This document shows positions 42,706 to 51,700 of a stretch of DNA of 64,000 bases, in pieces (position 1 is the first letter of the stretch; each line of letters begins with the position of its first letter). Made by a program: the position numbers and the translations under genes. The notes beneath the pieces were generated by a model, which worked only from the letters and a program-made list of their open reading frames with translations, was not told where the DNA came from and searched no databases. This DNA comes from a bacterium 336/3 (GTDB lineage Bacteria; Bacteroidota; Bacteroidia; Cytophagales; Thermonemataceae): positions 1,564,586-1,628,585 of the forward strand of contig LJIE01000001.1 in assembly GCA_001281695.1 (NCBI GenBank), written 5' to 3'.

Positions 42706-44043
42706 ATGTTTGTAACATTACAAAATGTTGTTGATTCACTTGAGACGTTAGGTAAAAGAATAAGCTCAATTAATAATTATGGTTTTCTTAACAGCTTAGA
42801 TGACGATGGTCGATTTAAAAATCCTCCTCTTACATATCAAGATATGGGGCTAATGGCAAAGAATATTGCTAATAAGTTACGTAGTGTCAATTCTGATATA
42901 GTTTTTGACGATGATATGAATCAAAAACTAACATTGATTTATGTCAGAGTAGAAAATTATCTTGAAAATAATTTGAAGTATTTGCAAGATTCAAAATACA
43001 CACATCATGCTTTCCCTGCTTATTTTGCTTTGATAGATTGGATTGAAAATACAATAGCTCCATTATTCAATAACCCAAATATAGAGATAGAAGGGCTTAT
43101 TGAGAGAAAACAAAAATTAGAAAAAAATATAGAAGATATTGAGAAACTTGCTCCTTCAGATTACTTAGAATCTCTCAATATTATATTTGAAGAAATACAA
43201 CATAAGTCAGAAACATTAACACAATATACAGGTTCTATCGAAAACCTGAAAAAAGATATAGATTATATAAAAAAACAAAAAGATGAAACTGATAAATTCC
43301 TTAAAGATTTGCCAGAAGTAACAAAAGAAATCACAGATGCCTATCAATCATTCCTACCTGCTTATAATAATTTTGAAAAAAAGAATAAAGAATTAGATAA
43401 TCTTATAAACAAAAGCCATGAAGCTTACAAAATAGCAACTACAACAGGTCTTGCAGGAGCTTTTGACTTACGTGCAAGAAAATTAAATGAATCTATGTGG
43501 TGGTGGGTTGTTATCTTAGGTGTAGGATTGATTGTTGGTGGGATACTTGGTTATATTCGATTCAACAACCTAAATACTGCTATAGAAAATAGTAAAGATA
43601 TTGGATATATTTGGCTACAGGCTTTCTTGTCTATCCTGAGTTTTGGTGCTCCTATCTGGCTGGCTTGGGTAGCTACTAGACAAATTAATCAAACTTTTAA
43701 GTTGTCAGAAGATTATGCATTCAAAGCCTCTGTAGCTAAAGCTTATGAAGGATATCGAAAAGAAGCAGAGAGAATAGATTCTGAATATTATTCCGAATTA
43801 AAGCAGCAACTTTTTGAATCAACGCTCAAAAGGTTTGATGAAGCCCCTCTTAGATTTACAGAATCACAATCTCATAATAGTCCTTTACATGAATTTATAA
43901 GCTCAAAAGAACTCAAGGACTTTTTAATGAAGTCTCCTGAGCATATTATTGAACTATGGAATAAAATCAAGGGGGACTCCAAAAAAAGCTCTGAATCAAA
44001 AGAGGAGAAAACAGAGAAGAAGACTGATAAGGATAAGGAATAA
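42706..44043 (+). CDS. Coiled-coil membrane protein, unknown function
   Basis: 445 aa. N-terminal helical domain (1-120), long coiled coil (about 125-245), two membrane helices (about 265-283 WWWVVILGVGLIVGGILGY and 300-320 WLQAFLSILSFGAPIWLAW), then a soluble part (KASVAKAYEGYRKEAERID ... RFDEAPLRF) and a very charged Lys/Glu tail. I do not recognise a described family. It leads a six-gene operon with secreted proteins and a GHKL ATPase/STAS pair; a membrane sensor or effector role is possible. Confidence 0.6.
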   Translation: MFVTLQNVVDSLETLGKRISSINNYGFLNSLDDDGRFKNPPLTYQDMGLMAKNIANKLRSVNSDIVFDDDMNQKLTLIYVRVENYLENNLKYLQDSKYTHHAFPAYFALIDWIENTIAPLFNNPNIEIEGLIERKQKLEKNIEDIEKLAPSDYLESLNIIFEEIQHKSETLTQYTGSIENLKKDIDYIKKQKDETDKFLKDLPEVTKEITDAYQSFLPAYNNFEKKNKELDNLINKSHEAYKIATTTGLAGAFDLRARKLNESMWWWVVILGVGLIVGGILGYIRFNNLNTAIENSKDIGYIWLQAFLSILSFGAPIWLAWVATRQINQTFKLSEDYAFKASVAKAYEGYRKEAERIDSEYYSELKQQLFESTLKRFDEAPLRFTESQSHNSPLHEFISSKELKDFLMKSPEHIIELWNKIKGDSKKSSESKEEKTEKKTDKDKE

Positions 44044-44079
44044 AACAAAGATTGTTTCACCCTATAAACTGTATTATTT

Positions 44080-44790
44080 ATGAAAAATTTCATTTTAATT
44101 ATTTTAGTATTATTAATAACACCCATGGTCAGCCTTGCACAGAAAAAAAGTGTGAGTGTAAAAGGTTATTATAGAAAGAATGGTACTTATGTGAGACCAC
44201 ACACAAGATCTTATTCTGGCTCAAGTTCCAGTTCCTCAACTTCAAAAAGCCACAGTAGTAAGAGTTATAGCACAGGCAGTTCTTATTCTAATCAGAAAGC
44301 TACAGATGAGAAGCCTGATAAGATAGATTCAACATACACACCTGCCAATACAACTAAAAGTAGTGGGATAACAATAGACAAGCCTCAAACTACAACTAAA
44401 TTAGATACGAAGCCTACTGAAAAAAAGAATATTACTCCAGCTATTGTTCATAGAATCGATGCTAAATCAAATGTAAATGTCTCATTAAATAAGAAAAGCA
44501 TTGTTATTGAGATTGTTTTTGATGGGGATAAAAAGTGTGTACAGAAGAATCAGAAATTCAAAATATGGTTAGAGCAGGGAGATAATTTTACAGTTTCAAA
44601 TACAGCAGAAACAAACTGTAATGGAAAGTTATCTTGTACTATAGAAGACAAAACACTTTTAGAAAAAATGGCTTCTTACAAAATACAAACTATACAGACT
44701 GGCACAGACAAAGGCTTTATTAATGTTGGTATAAGCAATGTAGATGAAGTACAAATCAAAATTTCAAACCTTTATCAACAAATAAAATAA
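44080..44790 (+). CDS. Secreted protein with Ser-rich linker and a C-terminal domain shared with the 46560 gene
   Basis: 236 aa. Signal peptide (KNFILIILVLLITPMVSLA, then Q), a VKGYYRKNGTYVRPHTRS motif seen in many Bacteroidota exported proteins, a Ser/Thr-rich linker (about 45-120), and a C-terminal domain with KCVQKNQKF..AETNCNGKLS..TGTDKGF. The same Cys pattern recurs at the end of the 46560 protein. Probably envelope-located. No catalytic motif. Confidence 0.55.
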   Translation: MKNFILIILVLLITPMVSLAQKKSVSVKGYYRKNGTYVRPHTRSYSGSSSSSSTSKSHSSKSYSTGSSYSNQKATDEKPDKIDSTYTPANTTKSSGITIDKPQTTTKLDTKPTEKKNITPAIVHRIDAKSNVNVSLNKKSIVIEIVFDGDKKCVQKNQKFKIWLEQGDNFTVSNTAETNCNGKLSCTIEDKTLLEKMASYKIQTIQTGTDKGFINVGISNVDEVQIKISNLYQQIK

Positions 44791-44801
44791 TTCTTTAGAG
44801 T

Positions 44802-45272
44802 ATGAATCAAATAATTCTCCAAAATATAACAGATATCTCTGTTCTTAAAGAGTTAATTGAAACTCTTTCAAAAAATCATCAAAGCTTGTATATTGCATTG
44901 ATGATTGTTATAGGTTTGAACATCTTTTTAGAAGGCTTTAGACTTTTTGGGATGTACCAACTATCTATAAAAGATAAGTCTAATAAAAGGCAATTAATTT
45001 TAGATGAAAAAAGAATAAATGTGGGCGAAGACATTTATAGAAACCTTGATGCACTTTCATCTATTGATGACCCTAAAGCAATTGATGATGCTGTTAAAAA
45101 AATTCGAAAGTATGCTCTAGCTAACAGACTTTATTTATCAAAAGCTCTATTCAAAATCACTAATGATTGCTTGGATTATTTTATAAATGTAGCTGCAGAT
45201 TATGCAAGGAATAAGGATGTAAATAAAGAACGTGATTTTAGAGATAAATACTATGACACATTTAACAGGTAA
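44802..45272 (+). CDS. Small single-pass membrane protein
   Basis: 156 aa with one membrane helix (about 29-47, LYIALMIVIGLNIFLEGF) and a helical soluble domain of about 100 residues. It overlaps the ATPase gene by 20 nt, so the two are probably partners. No family recognised. Confidence 0.55.
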   Translation: MNQIILQNITDISVLKELIETLSKNHQSLYIALMIVIGLNIFLEGFRLFGMYQLSIKDKSNKRQLILDEKRINVGEDIYRNLDALSSIDDPKAIDDAVKKIRKYALANRLYLSKALFKITNDCLDYFINVAADYARNKDVNKERDFRDKYYDTFNR

Positions 45273-46233
45273 TATTACCAATCAAAAATATCAAGGTTTT
45301 GATAGAATCATTGTTGTTGATAAGAATTTTACAATCAACAGTATTAAAGATTTTATTGATGATTGCTCTATTATTTTTAATTTAAAAGAGAAGAGAGAAC
45401 AGAATTTTTTGTTTGATTTCTCTGCTGTTAACCAATGTTCAATGTTTGGAGTACTTATAACTTATAAAATTATTGACTTTGCTGTTAAAAACAAATGTTT
45501 TTTCAGACCTAATATGTGGCTTAGTCCTTCATTATTAAACTCTTTAAAAAAATATGCCTTTGATGATTTAATTCCAGCAACACTTTCCGCAAAACAACAA
45601 GCTACAGAAATTTTTTCTAAATTAAAACCATCAATTACTAATGAATTCATTATAGCTCCCCAACCATTGTTAGATAATGATAAATATACTTCTGATAAAC
45701 TTAATAAGGAGATTATTCCCAAAATAGAAAATTATTATTCTTTTGATAAAGATTTTTTATCAATTATCCTTTGTTGTTTTAGTGAGATATTTTCTAATTT
45801 TTGGCAACATGCTATCGATGAAAGTAATTCTATCATTATGGCTTATGGCAATAAGAGTTACGTGGAAATAGCTTGTGTAGATAATGGTGCTGGTATTGTC
45901 TCAACATTGCGAAATAGCACAATTGAAGCGGATCTCTTAAAAATATTTACATCCTCTTTAAAAAAAGGCATCACATCAAAAAAAGGTTCAAATCATATGG
46001 GGCACGGTTTATGGATATTAGATGAAATTGTAAAAAGATTAAATGGTAAACTTCATTTATATTCTGAAGGATTTTATTATCAAAGACACTTTAAAGGATC
46101 AGTAGATAAAGGAAAATGCGGTTTTTGGAAAGGCACTATTATTTATGTTTATATTCCTATAGGAATCCCAATAAAATTATCAGATATTACTCAACTTTCT
46201 AATAATAAATCTATTAAAATTAAATGGCAATGA
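45253..46233 (+). CDS. GHKL (histidine-kinase-like) ATPase, no HisKA domain seen
   Basis: 326 aa from ATG 45253 (45232 also possible). The ATP site is seen as N-box SEIFSNFWQHA, G1 VDNGAGI and G2 GHGLWIL. The N-terminal about 150 residues look STAS-like (NFLFDFSAVNQCSMFGVL). No phospho-accepting His box is present, so it resembles anti-sigma-type kinases or GHKL switches rather than a two-component kinase. The next gene encodes a STAS-like partner. Confidence 0.65.
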   Translation: MTHLTGNITNQKYQGFDRIIVVDKNFTINSIKDFIDDCSIIFNLKEKREQNFLFDFSAVNQCSMFGVLITYKIIDFAVKNKCFFRPNMWLSPSLLNSLKKYAFDDLIPATLSAKQQATEIFSKLKPSITNEFIIAPQPLLDNDKYTSDKLNKEIIPKIENYYSFDKDFLSIILCCFSEIFSNFWQHAIDESNSIIMAYGNKSYVEIACVDNGAGIVSTLRNSTIEADLLKIFTSSLKKGITSKKGSNHMGHGLWILDEIVKRLNGKLHLYSEGFYYQRHFKGSVDKGKCGFWKGTIIYVYIPIGIPIKLSDITQLSNNKSIKIKWQ

Positions 46234-46550
46234 AGCACTTAGAACTTAAAACCTTTGGTGTAATTATTAGTACTGAAACCATAGGAAGAGATATTTACAA
46301 TTTGATAAATGAGTCTATTAGTACTGATAATGAGTCTATTAGTACTGATAATGAGGTTATTATTGATATGGATGGTATTAAGTCAATGGCAACCTTCTGT
46401 GCGAAACAAATTTTTGGTAGGTTGTATATAGAACTTGGAGCAGAGAAATTTTATACAAAAATTTCTATAAAGAATGCAACAGATGATATAAAAACTATTA
46501 TTCAAATAGGCATAGAGAATGCATTGGAAGAACATGAAGAAAAAATATAG
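46230..46550 (+). CDS. DUF4325/STAS-like protein
   Basis: 106 aa, start chosen at ATG 46230; it overlaps the ATPase gene by 4 nt. IIDMDGIKSMATFCAKQIFGRL is the STAS-like DUF4325 pattern in which the FxxxxFG helix follows a strand ending in D. Such proteins are found next to GHKL ATPases and may act as anti-anti-sigma-like switches. A 21-bp exact tandem repeat (46311-46352) inserts ESISTDN twice. Confidence 0.6.
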   Translation: MKHLELKTFGVIISTETIGRDIYNLINESISTDNESISTDNEVIIDMDGIKSMATFCAKQIFGRLYIELGAEKFYTKISIKNATDDIKTIIQIGIENALEEHEEKI

Positions 46551-46559
46551 CTTATCTTT

Positions 46560-47591
46560 ATGAAACGTTTATCACTAATTACAACACTCATTCTATTTTT
46601 TAGTGTTGCTTATGGGCAACAGAATGACCCACTTTTTAAAACTGATGCAAATGGTAATCTTTACTATTCAGAAATAATAGAGATGCCTCCAGTAGTGACT
46701 CAAGAAATACTCCAAAGAAGGGCTAATAATTTCGTTATAAAGAATTTTAAAAACCCCAAAGAAGTAATTCAGATAAATACCAAAGAACGGATGGTTATTG
46801 CTGGAGTTACCAACTATTCTATGAAAGTTCCTATGAATGGCATGCTTGACTATCCAATGGGATTCTTTCTTGTATTGAACTTTAAAGATGGTGCATATAA
46901 ATATGAACTTACAAACATCAGGGGTGCTGCTGTTCCTAATCAATACAGCAGTATTTCGGGAGATTTTCCAATGGAAGATGCTGTTTTTGCTAAAAAGAAA
47001 GATGGAACTTACCATGAGCAAACTATCAGGCAAAGAAATGGTGTAGCAAAATCTATTAATGACCTTATTGATAGATTTAAAACAGCCATGTACACAAGAG
47101 ATGATTTCTACGAACCAGAAAGTACAAAAGGATTTGAAAAGCCTAAAAATCAAGCAGAAGTAAAAAAAGAGGAAAAGTCAATTCCTCAGCCCAAAGAAGA
47201 TGAGGATATTCCTCTTGAAACAATGATTAAAGTTGAAAAACCTGATGTAGTAGAAATACCAAATGCTCCTAAAGACCCTCAAAAGATTGCTGTAAATCCT
47301 TATAAAAAAGATGGTGGTATTTTATTTGAAATGTCTTTTGATGCTCAAAAGGTTTGTACTCAAAAAAATTCTAAGATGAGAATTAACTTTGAAGGAGGTC
47401 AAAGTTTGATAGCTACCAATAAAGCAGAAAGCAATTGTAATGGTTATTTATCTACTTTAATTACAGACTTTGATAAACTAAAAAAGCTAAAAATAATCTC
47501 TATACAAATTGCGACAGACAAAGGTTTTAAGGATATGATAGTAGAAAAACCTGAATGGCTGGATATACGAATAAAATCTGCTACTAAATGA
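46560..47591 (+). CDS. Secreted protein with DUF4468-like N-terminal domain and a C-terminal domain shared with the 44080 gene
   Basis: 343 aa. Signal peptide (KRLSLITTLILFFSVAYG, then Q). The part around 20-180 (VTQEILQRRANNFVIKNF, RMVIAGVTNY, GFFLVLNFKDG) looks like the TBP-fold DUF4468 of Bacteroidota. After an acidic linker, the C-terminal KVCTQKNSKM..AESNCNGYLS..ATDKGF matches the end of the 44080 protein. It ends the six-gene operon. Envelope function unknown. Confidence 0.55.
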   Translation: MKRLSLITTLILFFSVAYGQQNDPLFKTDANGNLYYSEIIEMPPVVTQEILQRRANNFVIKNFKNPKEVIQINTKERMVIAGVTNYSMKVPMNGMLDYPMGFFLVLNFKDGAYKYELTNIRGAAVPNQYSSISGDFPMEDAVFAKKKDGTYHEQTIRQRNGVAKSINDLIDRFKTAMYTRDDFYEPESTKGFEKPKNQAEVKKEEKSIPQPKEDEDIPLETMIKVEKPDVVEIPNAPKDPQKIAVNPYKKDGGILFEMSFDAQKVCTQKNSKMRINFEGGQSLIATNKAESNCNGYLSTLITDFDKLKKLKIISIQIATDKGFKDMIVEKPEWLDIRIKSATK

Positions 47592-47699
47592 AAAAAAATA
47601 GGACTCATTATCTTAAAAGGACTTGGTAAGTTTCTTTTAGAGTTTTTAAATATCATGTTTAATGGTAGAAGCCATTTTAATAAGCAAAAGTATAAGTAA
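47588..47699 (+). pseudogene. Possible 36-codon membrane peptide gene with a +1 base in an A8 run
   Basis: ATG 47588 overlaps the preceding stop (AATGA) but the frame ends after 13 codons. Removing one A from the run of eight As after the ATG gives 36 codons: KKIGLIILKGLGKFLLEF, then a basic tail, stopping exactly where the terminator stem begins. It may be a frameshifted or slippage-expressed hydrophobic peptide. Confidence 0.35.
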
Positions 47700-47726
47700 G
47701 AGGAAAAATATTTTCCTCTTTTTTCT
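47698..47726 (+). terminator. Terminator of the 42706-47591 operon
   Basis: AAGAGGAAAA / TTTTCCTCTT, 10-bp stem with 3-nt loop followed by TTTTTTC. Confidence 0.82.
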
Positions 47727-47734
47727 TGGATAAT

Positions 47735-47754
47735 AAGTTATTACTTAATAACTT
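47735..47754. promoter_or_regulatory. Operator-like palindrome upstream of the tiny HTH gene
   Basis: AAGTTATT-ACTT-AATAACTT, containing TTATTACTTAATAA, 6 nt before the ATG at 47761. The same 14-mer occurs in reverse orientation just after the gene. Confidence 0.6.
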
Positions 47755-47760
47755 TGAATT

Positions 47761-47931
47761 ATGACAGGTAAAGAGCTAAAAATATTAAGAACTGCTAAAC
47801 TAAAAACTCAAGAAGAAATAGCAAAAGCAATTGGTGTAGCCAATACTAAAATTTCTGAATGGGAGAATGAAAAGCATAAAATTAGCCCTGCTTATCAAAA
47901 ATTACTTAAAAATTATTTTGATAGCTTATAA
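47761..47931 (+). CDS. Very small XRE helix-turn-helix protein
   Basis: 56 aa: TGKELKILRTAKLKTQEEIA, then KAIGVANTKISEWENEKHK and ISPAYQKLLKNYF make a full XRE domain with nothing else. ATG 47761. It is flanked by two near-identical palindromes in mirror orientation, so it is probably autoregulated, and may control the neighbouring accessory operon. Too short for ordinary gene-length cut-offs. Confidence 0.75.
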   Translation: MTGKELKILRTAKLKTQEEIAKAIGVANTKISEWENEKHKISPAYQKLLKNYFDSL

Positions 47932-47952
47932 AGCTATTTTTTTTACCTAATG

Positions 47953-47970
47953 ACTTATTAAGTAATAAGT
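47953..47970. promoter_or_regulatory. Operator-like palindrome downstream of the tiny HTH gene
   Basis: ACTTATTA-AG-TAATAAGT; its reverse complement holds TTATTACTTAATAA, the 14-mer of the upstream site. It lies 79 nt before the start of the next gene at 48049. Confidence 0.6.
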
Positions 47971-47984
47971 ATATAATAAAAAAA

Positions 47985-48018
47985 GAAGGTGTCCCAGCCT
48001 CGAAAACTAGACACCTTC
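47985..48018 (+). terminator. Hairpin before the 48049 gene
   Basis: GAAGGTGTC / GACACCTTC, 9-bp stem with a 16-nt loop; only a weak T-run, so it may be a leader structure rather than a terminator. Confidence 0.4.
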
Positions 48019-48048
48019 GTATTGTTCCACATCTTAACTTGCAGAACT

Positions 48049-48390
48049 ATGCAAAGTAACGAAGAAAAATTGGCAAAAACAATGCCAAAAGCTCCCGAAA
48101 TGGTTGAGCGTATGAGAGAATTGTATCACGCAGGACAATTCTATGATGTCATGTTTGGGATGAAAGCCCATGAAGTTTGTTTGGCTGACCTCCCTGTCTT
48201 TAGTGATTTTATTGGTATCAATGGAGGCAGGCATGCAATAAGCAGTCAAATACTTGAGATTGTAAGTGCTTTTCTTGATCCTAAAATTTATGAGTTCTTA
48301 GACGAGAAGCAAATCACATTTCTCCAAAGTCTATGTGCTTTGGGAGCAGGTTTACAAGAGGTTTGGGAAGAAATGTCTCCAAATGTATAG
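48049..48390 (+). CDS. Hypothetical phage protein upstream of the tape measure
   Basis: 113 aa from ATG 48049; the frame opens at 47989 but within a hairpin. Soluble and helical. This and the next gene precede the tape measure, where tail-chaperone genes normally lie. No slippery site found. Unknown family. Confidence 0.52.
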   Translation: MQSNEEKLAKTMPKAPEMVERMRELYHAGQFYDVMFGMKAHEVCLADLPVFSDFIGINGGRHAISSQILEIVSAFLDPKIYEFLDEKQITFLQSLCALGAGLQEVWEEMSPNV

Positions 48391-48394
48391 GGCT

Positions 48395-48601
48395 ATGAAA
48401 GGTATCTGGAACTTTGATAAGTTAGAAGGTTACTTGATGACAAGTAAAAGCCCTTCAGATGTGGCTGAAAGCCTCAAGGCAATCAGAGAGAACCTGCGTA
48501 AGAGAAATTATCATGTAGATACGATACATGAAGATACGCTTACGGACTTGATAGACTTGTTTGATGGTATGGCTGTAAATAAGGAAGACCATGAGGAGTA
48601 A
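48395..48601 (+). CDS. Small phage protein, tail-chaperone position
   Basis: 68 aa from ATG 48395 (48383 would overlap the previous stop). GIWNFDKLEGYLMTSKSPSDV and ESLKAIRENLRKRN are helical. Second of the two small genes before the tape measure, as for siphovirus chaperones G/GT, but no frameshift signal is evident. Confidence 0.5.
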   Translation: MKGIWNFDKLEGYLMTSKSPSDVAESLKAIRENLRKRNYHVDTIHEDTLTDLIDLFDGMAVNKEDHEE

Positions 48602-48680
48602 AAGAAAACCATCAAAAAAAGAGCAACTGAAGAAAGTAGGTTTTGCTCTTAGTATGATTGTCAAGAAGAATGCTCAATAA
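48591..48680 (+). CDS. Tiny basic phage peptide
   Basis: 29 codons, ATG 48591 overlapping the previous stop by 11 nt: RSKRKPSKKEQLKKVGFAL then SMIVKKNAQ. Strongly basic. The overlap and clean end before a terminator make it plausible as a gene; it may also be a chance frame. Confidence 0.35.
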   Translation: MRSKRKPSKKEQLKKVGFALSMIVKKNAQ

Positions 48681-48683
48681 TCT

Positions 48684-48711
48684 AAAAGCCTCCAAATTTG
48701 GAGGCTTTTTT
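48684..48711 (+). terminator. Terminator before the tape-measure leader
   Basis: AAAAGCCTCCAAA and TTTGGAGGCTTTT form a 26-nt perfect palindrome with a T-run. Copy 6 of the late-leader motif starts 4 nt downstream. Confidence 0.8.
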
Positions 48712-48714
48712 CAT

Positions 48715-48730
48715 GCCGTTTTTGTCCTAT
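48715..48730 (+). promoter_or_regulatory. Late-leader motif, copy 6
   Basis: GCCGTTTTTGTCCTAT, 15/16 identical to copies 2 and 5, 44 nt before the tape-measure ATG. A 12-bp hairpin AAAATTTCTCTC/GAGGGAAATTTT (48733-48768, one G-U) follows. Confidence 0.6.
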
Positions 48731-48774
48731 TTAAAATTTCTCTCCAATGCGAATTTGAGGGAAATTTTACTTTT

Positions 48775-51700
48775 ATGGCAGTACGTAGAGACACAGCATC
48801 AGTAGATGTAGTTATCAATGGTGAGAAAGCTGGAGAAACACTAAAACAGCTACAGGCAAACACCAAACAACTTTATAGAGAGCTTCAGAACCTCGTACCT
48901 GGTACGGAGGAGTTTAAAAAGAAGATGGAGGAGCTGGAGGGAGCTAAACAAAATCTTAGGGAAATCACTGGGGCAGTTGGGCAGGTTGATAACTCCTTCA
49001 GGAGTTTTTTAGGTAGAGCGGCTGCCTTTGCAGGTTTGAACCTCAGTATTGAAGCTGCTGCCAATGCTCTTGTAGATTTTGGGAAGAAAGCTGTTGAAAA
49101 CTTTATTGAGTTTGAGGCAAGTTTGGCAGAGCTTTCAAGTATTACAGGTAAAACGGGTGATGATTTACAGTTTTTTGCTGAACAGGCTGAAATTATGGGT
49201 TCGACTACACAAAGCTCATCTATAGAGGTTGTAGAAGCTTTTAAGCTCATGGGTTCTGCTGTACCTTCCCTACTTGAAAACAAAGAGGCTTTGGCATCTG
49301 TAACCAAAGAGGCTATTGTACTCGCTGAAGCATCAGGAATTAAACTACCTGAATCAGCCTCAGCAATGGCAGCAGCTTTGAATATGTTTCAGTTGCCTGC
49401 TTCTGAATCAGCTCGTATTATCAATAGTCTTGCAGCAGGTTCAAAGGCTGGAGCTGTGGAAGTACCACAGGTTACAGAATCTCTCAAGGCTTTTGGTGTT
49501 GCTGCCTCCTCATTTAATGTAAGCTTTGAGGAGTCAGTAGCATTAATTGAGACAATGGGAGAATTTTCAATCAAAGGAAGCGAAGCAGGTACAGCCCTTA
49601 GAAATGTCTTGAATAAAATGAGTACAGCTCAGGCATTGCCCAAAGAGGCTATTGAACAGCTTGAGAAGTTCGGAGTAAATACCAAACTTGTGATGGATAA
49701 ACAAGTTCCGTTTAATGAGCGTTTGAGGGAGTTTTCTAAGATTGGCAAAGATGCTGTAGCTATTGCAAAGGTTTTTGGAGCTGAAAATAAAATAGCTGGT
49801 GAAATTATCTTAAATAACGTAGAAAAATTTGAGAACTATACCAAAGCTGTTACAGGTACAAATACAGCCTATGAGCAACAGGCAATTAACTCAGATACTA
49901 CAAAGGCAAAATTAAAGACTCTTAAAAACGAATTTGAGGCTACTGCTGCAACCGTTGGAGGGTATTTGGTAAAAGGTTTTTTAGGCTTTATAGATACCTT
50001 AAAAACTGTTGGTAGTTTTCTATCTAGTAATAAATCTACAATCCTTACACTTGGTTCTGCTTACTTGACATATTTATCCATTGTAAACATGGCAAGAATA
50101 GCGATGATTGCTACATCAGCAACTACAGCAGTAGTAACATTTGCAAAGAAGGCTTATGCTCTTGCTGTAGCTGGTGTTACAGTCGTAAAAGGTTTCTTCA
50201 CAGGTGCTACCATATCAGCAAGAATTGCTATGATAGCTTTTAATCTTGCTTTAAAGGCAAGCCCATTGGGTATTATAATAAGTTTATTGACGGTTGGGGC
50301 AACAGCTTTAGCAACATGGTTAGGGCTTACAAGTGATTCCAAAGAAGCAACAGAGGAGGCTACAGATGCTACTGCAAAGAAAAATGAGGAACTTTCTAAA
50401 TCTCAAAAATTACAGAATGATATAAATGAAGCTGAGAAAAATGCAGCTAAATCAGTGAGAGAGCAGAAGGCAGATTTTGAGGCAAAAATAGCCTACCTCA
50501 AAACATTGAATGAAGGTGATGCAACTCGTAAAACCCTTATTAATCAAATCAATTCTCAATATAAAGAGTATTTACCTTCATTAATTCAAGAAAGTGATTC
50601 TTTAGAAACTATTTCTCAAAAAGCTAATTTAGCTAATCAGGCATTAGAGAGGAAAATTAAAATCATGACAGACCAAGCTGTTATCAAGAGGTATGCTGAG
50701 GAAATTGCTGGTGTGTCTATGGAGATGGATAAACTTGCCCAAAATGAAATACTATACAACACAAATGCAGGTTTTAAAAATCTGGCTGATAAAATCAGTA
50801 TTGGTGATGCAGGGGAGGGGTTTAAAGAGGCAAGAGAGAAACAACAAAGAGAAAAAGAAGCATTGGAGAAAATGATGCAAGAAAGGTTAAAAGGTAGTAT
50901 CCAAGAGCCAGAGTACAAAGGGAATTATTCATCTACAGAGGATGATAAAACCAGTAAGGAACGTGAAAAAGCTATGAAAAAACAGGCTGAAGACGTTAAA
51001 AAGGCTCAAGAGAATATAGAAAATATGCGTTTGGAGGCTATGGATGAGGGATATTGGAAAGAACTTGCAAAATTGGATGCTTGGTTTGAGAAGGAAAAAG
51101 AAAAAATCGTTGGAAATGCCCAGCAAAGAGATGAACAGGAAACATTACTTAATGAGGCTTGGCTAAAAAAACATGCTGAATTAAATGAAAAACAACGTAA
51201 AAAGGATGATGAAGACAAGAAAAAACAAGATGAAGATGAAGCTAAGAAGAAGAAAGAGAAGTTTGGTAAAGACATGGAGGCTTTAGAAGAAGATTATGCC
51301 ATCAAAACAGAAGAAGAACAACGAATGTGGCTTGAGAAAAATTTATTCGATGAGGAATTTCAACAAGCTATCAAAGAGGAAAACTATCTTAAAATCATGC
51401 AGTTTGAAAATGAGCATGAGGAAAGATTAACAAAATTAACTCAAAAACATCTAAAAGATAGGTTAGACTTACTCATTGCGAATGGAAAGGGCAAAACAGC
51501 AGAGGCTGAAAAGGTCAAAAATCAACTTATACAAATAGAAGTTGATAAAGCTGAAAAGGAAAAGAAACTAGAAAAAGATGTACAAAAATCTAAGCATGAA
51601 TTACGCAAAGAAGGTGTAAGTTTATTAATAGATATTCTTTCTTTTGATGAAAAAACCAGAAAAAAATATGCTTTAGCTATTAAAGCATTAAGGATTGCTG

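Noticed and set aside
48658-48774. 39-residue upstream extension of the tape measure protein
   Set aside because: It crosses a terminator, the late-leader motif and its hairpin.
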